A stretch of 6,458 bases of DNA from Flavobacteriales bacterium (GTDB lineage: Bacteria; Bacteroidota; Bacteroidia; Flavobacteriales_D; Sanyastnellaceae), in assembly GCA_947460525.1 (NCBI GenBank), contig CANHIV010000061.1, forward strand, positions 1 to 6,458, in the 5' to 3' direction. Made by a program: the position numbers and the translations under genes. Positions 1 through 6,458 of the stretch are shown here, one piece after another. Position 1 is the stretch's first letter. Each line of letters opens with the position of its first letter. The notes beneath the pieces are model-generated. The model searched no databases, had not been told where the DNA came from, and worked only from the letters and a program-made list of their open reading frames with translations.

Positions 1-213
1 GAAGGAAAGAAAATATTGCTTTTCTCAGACGGTTTGGTAGATATTATGGGGGGAGAAAATAACAAGAGACTCAAATGGAGTGGTCTTAAGAACTGGCTAG
101 AAGAACCCGATTTTTTTGAAAAAGGTCCGCAATACTTATCCGAAAAAGTAAAGAACTATTGTGGCCAAGATGAGCAAATTGACGATATCACGCTACTCAG
201 TTTACAATGTTAG
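1..213 (+). CDS. SpoIIE/PP2C-type serine/threonine phosphatase, C-terminal fragment
   Basis: This is the last 70 codons of a gene that begins before the window; frame 1 is open from base 1 to the TAG at 211-213. The visible residues show two closing signatures of the SpoIIE/PP2C-like (RsbU-type) phosphatase fold: 'LLFSDGLVDIMGG' near the start, with the metal-binding Asp of the SDG motif, and 'QIDDITLLSLQ' at the extreme C-terminus, where an Asp pair contributes to the metal site and the last strand ends the domain. In this family such domains dephosphorylate serine or threonine on partner proteins, often anti-sigma-factor antagonists, and in Bacteroidota they usually sit behind sensor, TPR or membrane modules. 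The sensor part would lie upstream and cannot be seen, so the signal and the target are unknown. A complete AlbA_2 gene follows after one intervening codon, suggesting co-transcription. The C-terminus looks natural, not truncated. Confidence 0.85.
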   Translation, partial: EGKKILLFSDGLVDIMGGENNKRLKWSGLKNWLEEPDFFEKGPQYLSEKVKNYCGQDEQIDDITLLSLQC

Positions 214-216
214 CAT

Positions 217-861
217 ATGCGACAACGTTTTGTTACGCAGCCTTATATTCTCAAATGGATTGCCGAGGGTGAACACTTTCAGCAAGACTTCAAACTTCGC
301 GTCGATGATGCGCGTAAAATTTCTAAAACATTAAGCGCCTTTGCCAATACCGTTGGCGGAAGATTGTTGGTTGGCGTTAAAGACAACGGCCAGATTGCTG
401 GCGTAAAACAAGAGGAAGAATACCACATGTTGGAATGGGCCGCTGAAAAGTATTGCACGCCATCGATTCAACTGAGTTACCAAACATGGAAAATCGATGA
501 TAAAATCGTTCTTGAAGTTCAAGTTCCTGAAGCCGTTAATAAACCCATTCTTGCCGAATATGAGATAAACGTGAGCAAGGCATTTCTTCGTGATCACGAT
601 GAAAATATTTTAGCGCCTGCCGTTATGAAAGACGTTTGGCAAATTGCAGAAACAGATAGGCCAGAGAAATTTTTCTATTCCGAAAAAGAACAAGCCTTGC
701 TCCAAGCCCTCGATCAAGGGGGAAGCACGCTGAGCAAATTGGCAAGAACAACAGGAATAAAAAGACAAGTGCTACAAAAAATATTGGCCAAATTGATCCG
801 ATGGGAAATTGTAGATTGGCGACTTATCGATGGAATCGCTCATTTTCAGTTAAGAGAATAA
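217..861 (+). CDS. AlbA_2 (Schlafen-type) domain protein with C-terminal winged-helix-like region
   Basis: A complete 214-residue protein. Residues about 15-135 match the AlbA_2 / Schlafen-like putative nucleic-acid-binding domain: an acidic N-terminal stretch leading to 'QDFK' (23-26), the hallmark 'KISKTLSAFANTVGGRLLVGV' helix-strand segment (about 34-54), and a following 'DNGQIAGV' turn. Residues about 155-210 ('SEKEQALLQAL...TLSKLARTTGIKRQVLQKILAKLIRW') look like a helix-turn-helix or winged-helix segment. Proteins of this class are usually labelled ATP-binding or DNA-binding transcriptional regulators; most have no proven function, and eukaryotic Schlafens are nucleases or translation regulators. 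There is no signal peptide, so it should be cytoplasmic. The ATG at 217 is the first possible start, because the preceding phosphatase stop (211-213) is in the same frame; no Shine-Dalgarno site is visible. The gene ends base-to-base against the convergent mazG. The domain call is firm; regulation by, or of, the phosphatase is only a guess from context. Confidence 0.85.
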   Translation: MRQRFVTQPYILKWIAEGEHFQQDFKLRVDDARKISKTLSAFANTVGGRLLVGVKDNGQIAGVKQEEEYHMLEWAAEKYCTPSIQLSYQTWKIDDKIVLEVQVPEAVNKPILAEYEINVSKAFLRDHDENILAPAVMKDVWQIAETDRPEKFFYSEKEQALLQALDQGGSTLSKLARTTGIKRQVLQKILAKLIRWEIVDWRLIDGIAHFQLRE

Positions 862-1653
862 CTACAACCCCAGCTTCTTGGCTTCATTCCAATACACATC
901 CATCTCGGTTAGATTCATGTCTTCCCAATTCTTTCCATCTCTGGTGATACAAGTTTCCAGGTATTGAAATCTTGAAATAAACTTTTTGTTTGTGCGCTCC
1001 AAGGCCTCTTCAGGATTCAAATTCTTAAACCGAGCAAAATTGATAATTGAAAAAAGAACATCGCCCAACTCCGACATTTGTTCTTGGTCGTTCATCGTAT
1101 CACAAGCCGATTTAAATTCATTCAACTCTTCTACAACCTTGTCCCACACTTGAGAATCATTGTCCCAATCAAAACCCACACCCCGCGCTTTCTCTTGGAT
1201 TCGCTGCGCCTTCACCATGGCGGGTAAAGATTTTGGAACACCTTCCAAAACACTCTTCTTCCCTTCTTTCAATTTCAACTTTTCCCAATTGGACTTCACC
1301 TCTTCTTCATCCTTAACTTGAACATCTCCATAAATATGAGGATGCCTAAAGATCAATTTTTCACAAATGGCATTCAAGACATCCGCAACATCAAAATGCC
1401 CCTTCTCTTCTCCAATTTTTGAATAGAAAACAAGGTGTAAAAATATATCCCCAATTTCCTTTTTTACTTCATCCTGATCATTATCCAAGATGGCATCTCC
1501 CAACTCGTAAACTTCCTCAATTGTAAGGTGCCTAAGGCTTTCCCATGTTTGTTTTTGATCCCATGGACATCCGGCTCTCAAATCTTCCATAACAGATAAA
1601 AGCCGTGCAAACGCATCCAACTTTTCTTGCTTTCTTTTTACTTCTAATTCCAT
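862..1653 (-). CDS. mazG: Nucleoside triphosphate pyrophosphohydrolase MazG
   Basis: 263 residues, the same length as E. coli MazG. The enzyme hydrolyses NTPs and dNTPs to the monophosphate and pyrophosphate, acting as a cytoplasmic house-cleaning enzyme, and in E. coli it also lowers (p)ppGpp. Both MazG half-domains are present. The first opens with 'AGCPWDQKQTW' (27-37) and carries the metal-binding pattern E46-E47-x2-E50 ... E66-x2-D69. The hallmark 'RHPHIYGD' (103-110) and 'VPKSLPAMVKAQRIQEKARGVGFDW' region (about 139-163) follow. The second half has E175-E176-x2-E179 ... E195-x2-D198 and 'NKKFISRFQYLE'. All metal ligands expected in both halves are there, so the protein should be active. 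The start follows the stop of the pyruvyl transferase gene by 2 bases, in an A/T-rich leader with no Shine-Dalgarno site, so translation is probably coupled or driven from the upstream cluster. It is the last gene of the minus-strand run. Confidence 0.96.
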   Translation of the reverse strand: MELEVKRKQEKLDAFARLLSVMEDLRAGCPWDQKQTWESLRHLTIEEVYELGDAILDNDQDEVKKEIGDIFLHLVFYSKIGEEKGHFDVADVLNAICEKLIFRHPHIYGDVQVKDEEEVKSNWEKLKLKEGKKSVLEGVPKSLPAMVKAQRIQEKARGVGFDWDNDSQVWDKVVEELNEFKSACDTMNDQEQMSELGDVLFSIINFARFKNLNPEEALERTNKKFISRFQYLETCITRDGKNWEDMNLTEMDVYWNEAKKLGL

Positions 1654-1655
1654 AT

Positions 1656-2557
1656 TTAAATTGGATACTTGTTTTTAAATTCTTCTACTTTCCCTAACAT
1701 GCGCTTCAACCTATTGGCAAAAACCTCGTCTTTACTTAAGAAGGAGTCATTCGCTATTTCAATGCCCCTGAGCTTTTTTAAATTCTTACTCATCACTCTC
1801 TTCATCCACCATTCCATCAAAATTGTAATAATGGGTGCAAAAAATTTGAACATCCCATTTCCATACTTCAAATTCACAAGCTCTTTCACTTTGGCTGCTG
1901 AGAAATAGGGAGTTAAATGAACAGGACGATACTCCATTTCCATTGACCCGCACCAATCCTGCCATTTAAATGAATTAATTGTTTTAAAACCTACATATGG
2001 AATCCATGGAACCCTTAAAGTATCGGCAACTATAGCACCATGCATAGCTTCCGTAATAACAACACTAGAATTGGCTATTTTTTCAAGAACAACGTCCACG
2101 GATTCACTTGCGCTAATGAATTGCCAATTCATTTCCTTACAAATAATTTCATGATCGTAAAACGCTTCGCTCCCCAAATGCGGCATAAAGGAGATTACCT
2201 TTTTCCGTTCGGGAAATTTCAAATTCATACCAGCCAAAAGAATAGCTCCGTCCGTTACCCACCGCTCCTCTGTCAATCCCAAAAGCTTTGCGGTAAGTGG
2301 TCCTCGCACGGTGATGAAATCAAAAGCACTAACATCCTTCGGCAAGCTCCCATACGTTGACGAAGCGCCATCGCCAAACCCCGAACTAAAAACAATTTTC
2401 TTCCCTGCATACTTCTGAGAAAATCCCAAAATTGAACCAATGCCCAACACGGTTGGTCCTTCAGAACCCTCTGAAAAATACCCCGGAAAGAAATAATTAA
2501 AAATCAAAGGATTCAATTGATCCCCAAAATTTTTTCCTTGATGATATTGCAAACGCA

Positions 2558-2558
<1 letters not shown>
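1656..2558 (-). CDS. ExoV-like polysaccharide pyruvyl transferase family protein
   Basis: A 300-residue protein of the polysaccharide pyruvyl transferase family (PF04230). Members typically move the pyruvyl group from phosphoenolpyruvate onto a sugar of an exopolysaccharide or cell-wall glycan as a ketal; the ExoV branch does this for succinoglycan. Visible signatures are the N-terminal 'GKNFGDQLNP' (8-17), 'LGIGSIL' (38-44), 'FSSGFGDG' (57-64), 'FITVRGPLTAKLLGL' (81-95), a 'TDGAILL' turn (102-108), and 'ITEAMHGAIVADTLRVPWI' (168-186), where the His is a typical conserved residue. After about residue 230 the sequence leaves the recognised domain: residues 236-256 are hydrophobic with aromatic residues, then basic, which suggests a membrane-associated amphipathic tail. 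No glycosyltransferase or polysaccharide export gene is visible nearby, so the acceptor is unknown. Its ATG overlaps the ligA stop as TAATG. The family is clear; the substrate is not. Confidence 0.88.
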
Positions 2559-5361
<2,803 letters not shown>

Positions 5362-5375
5362 TGGACGAATTTAAC

Positions 5376-5768
5376 TCAAGCCTCACATTCCTGAAGCATT
5401 TTTGAAAAAGCAATCAAAAAAGAATTTTTCCAAGAAACATTATTCTGAGGAAGAACATGCAGGATACTCGAAAATCTGTCCGCACGTTGGGTCATAAAAA
5501 TGCGCATTCGCTGCTGCTCGTCTTCACCCAAAGTGCAAAAAGCCTTCAACACTTGCCAATCAAACATATCCAATTGATCAACAATTTGCCACCTACCCAA
5601 TGGGCCATTCATGATGTGCCAACGCCCATCTTTCATGGGTTGGATCATACACTGTCCGCCCATAAAGGCCAGTAAACCAGACTGTCTCTCAACTTGATCC
5701 GCCTGCCAAGCAACATATTGTTGAGCTCCGTCGTCTTTTAAATAAAAAGGAATGTTTTGCATAGTCAT
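5376..5768 (-). CDS. Uncharacterised small cytoplasmic protein, first gene of the ligA cluster
   Basis: I do not recognise this protein. From the ATG at 5768 it has 130 residues; the reading frame can be extended to an ATG at 5822 (148 residues), but the extra 18 residues are basic and low in information, lie in the A/T-rich promoter-like region, and would push the start close to the divergent gene, so I prefer 5768 ('MTMQNIPFYLKDDG'), or 5762 two codons later. There is no signal peptide or membrane segment. It is rich in Gln, Met and Trp, with Trp at five positions, and has repeated 'GRWHIMNGPLGRWQIVDQLDMFDWQVLKAF' style aromatic/hydrophobic spacing, then a likely helical C-terminal half. 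It seems to be a compact alpha/beta protein. It is followed after 14 bases by the exported protein and then ligA, and probably provides the first cistron of that transcript. Function unknown. Confidence 0.7.
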   Translation of the reverse strand: MTMQNIPFYLKDDGAQQYVAWQADQVERQSGLLAFMGGQCMIQPMKDGRWHIMNGPLGRWQIVDQLDMFDWQVLKAFCTLGEDEQQRMRIFMTQRADRFSSILHVLPQNNVSWKNSFLIAFSKMLQECEA

Positions 5769-5770
5769 TA

Positions 5771-5784
5771 TTTTGTTGACAAAA
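5771..5784. repeat. Short perfect inverted repeat in the divergent intergenic region
   Basis: TTTTGT and ACAAAA arms of 6 bases with a 2-base centre. It lies 3 bases before the ATG at 5768 and overlaps the candidate -7 box of the ligA cluster, which is where a repressor site could lie. A 6-base A/T-rich palindrome can easily occur by chance. Confidence 0.35.
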
Positions 5785-5815
5785 CTGAACTTCCTTATCG
5801 TAATGAATTTACAAA
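5780..5815 (-). promoter_or_regulatory. Weak Bacteroidota-type promoter candidate for the ligA cluster
   Basis: Read on the minus strand, TTTG (5815-5812) is followed 24 bases later by CAGTTTTG (5787-5780), one base from the known Bacteroidota -7 consensus TAnnTTTG; the spacing is a base or so longer than usual. If used, transcription would begin very near the ATG at 5768, which would favour that start over 5822. This rests on consensus matching by eye. Confidence 0.3.
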
Positions 5816-5841
5816 GTGACAATTAATTTAAATTATATTCG
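5808..5841 (+). promoter_or_regulatory. Weak Bacteroidota-type promoter candidate for the secreted protein gene
   Basis: TATATTCG (5834-5841) differs by one base from TAnnTTTG, and a poor upstream box TTTA (5808-5811) lies 22 bases before it. Transcription would start near 5848, leaving a leader of about 30 bases before the ATG at 5878. The A/T-rich stretch 5821-5839 between the boxes would melt easily. Confidence 0.3.
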
Positions 5842-5877
5842 CGAGGTATGAACTTTCGTCTTGAGAAAATAAAAATT

Positions 5878-6458
5878 ATGGGTATCATTAAAAACATATT
5901 AACGCTAACTGCAATTATCAGTTTTAATGTATTGAGTGCTCAATTGGCTGATGATCCCAATCCTGCAACGGACGTGCCTTATGACCCTACCGCGGGAGGT
6001 ACTGTTCCTACAACAAATGGAATAAGTGTTACGGTAAGTACTGTAACTCCAGCACCGGGATGTGCTGGTAATACAGCTGGTAGTCCAAATCCTGATGCCT
6101 GGATTCTAATGGTAATTCCCGCTTCGGGACAGCTCTATGTTTCACCAACAGGAACCGGAGATCCCGGTATAGCCGCGTGGATATACGATCCTACAAACAA
6201 CACCTATTCTCCAGCAGGATGCAATGACGACGCATTTAACGCACCGAATGCCTTAATGCCCGAACTCACAATTAATAACACTCCCGGGACTTTGGTTTAT
6301 ATCCAAATTTGGATGTATAGCGGCGCAAGCAATTTAAGCAATTTCACGATTAACGCCTCTGATTGTGCGACACCGCAAAATTACGCTCCCGACTTAGATG
6401 GCGATGGATATGGTGATGCCAATGGCGTAGTCTCAACGTGTAACCCTCCCGCAGGGTA
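5878..6458 (+). CDS. Secreted protein with PPC-like domain and MopE-type metal-binding motif, N-terminal part
   Basis: The gene is open to the end of the window (193 complete codons). From the ATG at 5878 the product starts with a signal peptide, 'MGIIKNILTL...FNVLSAQ', with cleavage expected around residues 21-22. Residues about 48-160 resemble the bacterial pre-peptidase C-terminal (PPC-like) beta-sandwich seen in secreted Bacteroidota proteins: 'DAWILMVIPASGQLYVSPTG', a 'GIAAWIYD' strand, 'CNDDAF', and 'LVYIQIWMYSG'. At 172-180 comes 'DLDGDGYGD', followed by 'STCNPPAG' and a codon beginning TA, as in the MopE/Cu-binding-type calcium or metal motif, normally continued by 'Y...DCDD'. Such proteins are typically long, modular, extracellular or surface-bound, and often end in a type IX secretion sorting domain; that end cannot be seen. 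An in-frame ATG at 5848 would add 10 residues, but it lies right beside a promoter-like box, and 5878 gives a standard signal peptide with an A-rich leader. Confidence 0.85.
   Translation, partial: MGIIKNILTLTAIISFNVLSAQLADDPNPATDVPYDPTAGGTVPTTNGISVTVSTVTPAPGCAGNTAGSPNPDAWILMVIPASGQLYVSPTGTGDPGIAAWIYDPTNNTYSPAGCNDDAFNAPNALMPELTINNTPGTLVYIQIWMYSGASNLSNFTINASDCATPQNYAPDLDGDGYGDANGVVSTCNPPAG

Noticed and set aside
331..597. Open frame of 88 codons on the minus strand
   Set aside because: It lies wholly inside the AlbA_2 gene on the other strand and its product has no recognisable domain.
217..861. AlbA_2/Schlafen-type gene as part of an antiphage defence system
   Set aside because: Such domains occur in some defence genes, but here there is no nuclease, helicase, toxin/antitoxin partner or mobile element nearby, and the neighbours are housekeeping genes.
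862..1653. mazG as part of a MazEF toxin-antitoxin locus
   Set aside because: Neither mazE nor mazF is adjacent; the neighbours are the pyruvyl transferase gene and ligA.
2040..2360. Open frame of 106 codons on the plus strand
   Set aside because: It is antisense to conserved motifs of the pyruvyl transferase and has no domain signature of its own.
5457..5675. Open frame of 72 codons on the plus strand
   Set aside because: It is antisense to the Trp-rich unknown gene, whose frame is longer and fits the operon layout; the plus frame has no upstream signals.
5769..5822. Use of the ATG at 5822 as the start of the first gene of the ligA cluster
   Set aside because: The added residues are basic and low in information, lie within the A/T-rich promoter-like stretch, and the ATG at 5768 opens the part that looks like a folded protein. 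It cannot be fully excluded.

Overview
The window looks like chromosomal DNA of a member of the Bacteroidota, most likely Flavobacteriales; the order is an inference. Supporting signs are a LigA with the sequence style of that phylum, starts that mostly lack a Shine-Dalgarno site and sit in A/T-rich leaders, a signal peptide ending in the typical 'SAQ', and a secreted protein joining a PPC-like beta-sandwich to a MopE-type 'DxDGDGYGD' metal-binding motif. No RNA gene, insertion sequence, CRISPR array or integration site was seen, and coding density is very high.

Layout. (1) Bases 1-861, plus strand: the C-terminal end of a SpoIIE/PP2C-type serine phosphatase, then a complete 214-residue AlbA_2 (Schlafen-type) domain protein with a C-terminal winged-helix-like region. 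They are separated by one TAG stop and one codon and lie in the same frame. (2) Bases 862-5768 (or 5822), minus strand: a tight five-gene cluster, in transcription order an uncharacterised 130-148 residue protein, an uncharacterised exported 250-residue protein, ligA (NAD+-dependent DNA ligase), an ExoV-like polysaccharide pyruvyl transferase family protein, and mazG (NTP pyrophosphohydrolase). Gaps are 14, -1, -1 and 2 bases; both junctions of ligA are TAATG stop/start overlaps. The mazG stop directly abuts the stop of the convergent AlbA_2 gene. (3) Bases 5769-5877: a divergent A/T-rich intergenic region with weak promoter-like boxes and a short palindrome. (4) Bases 5878-6458, plus strand: the N-terminal part of a secreted protein that runs off the window.

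How the genes fit together. LigA (sealing of nicks in DNA) and MazG (removal of non-canonical or excess NTPs) are housekeeping genome-maintenance enzymes. The pyruvyl transferase between them and the two unknown genes upstream are probably co-transcribed, with no evident shared pathway. The phosphatase and AlbA_2 pair is probably a separate regulatory unit. I found no convincing evidence of a new multi-gene system. The items most worth a second look are the single-stop same-frame junction, the zero-gap convergent stops, the insertion in the LigA helix-hairpin-helix region, and the two unknown genes that lead the ligA cluster.
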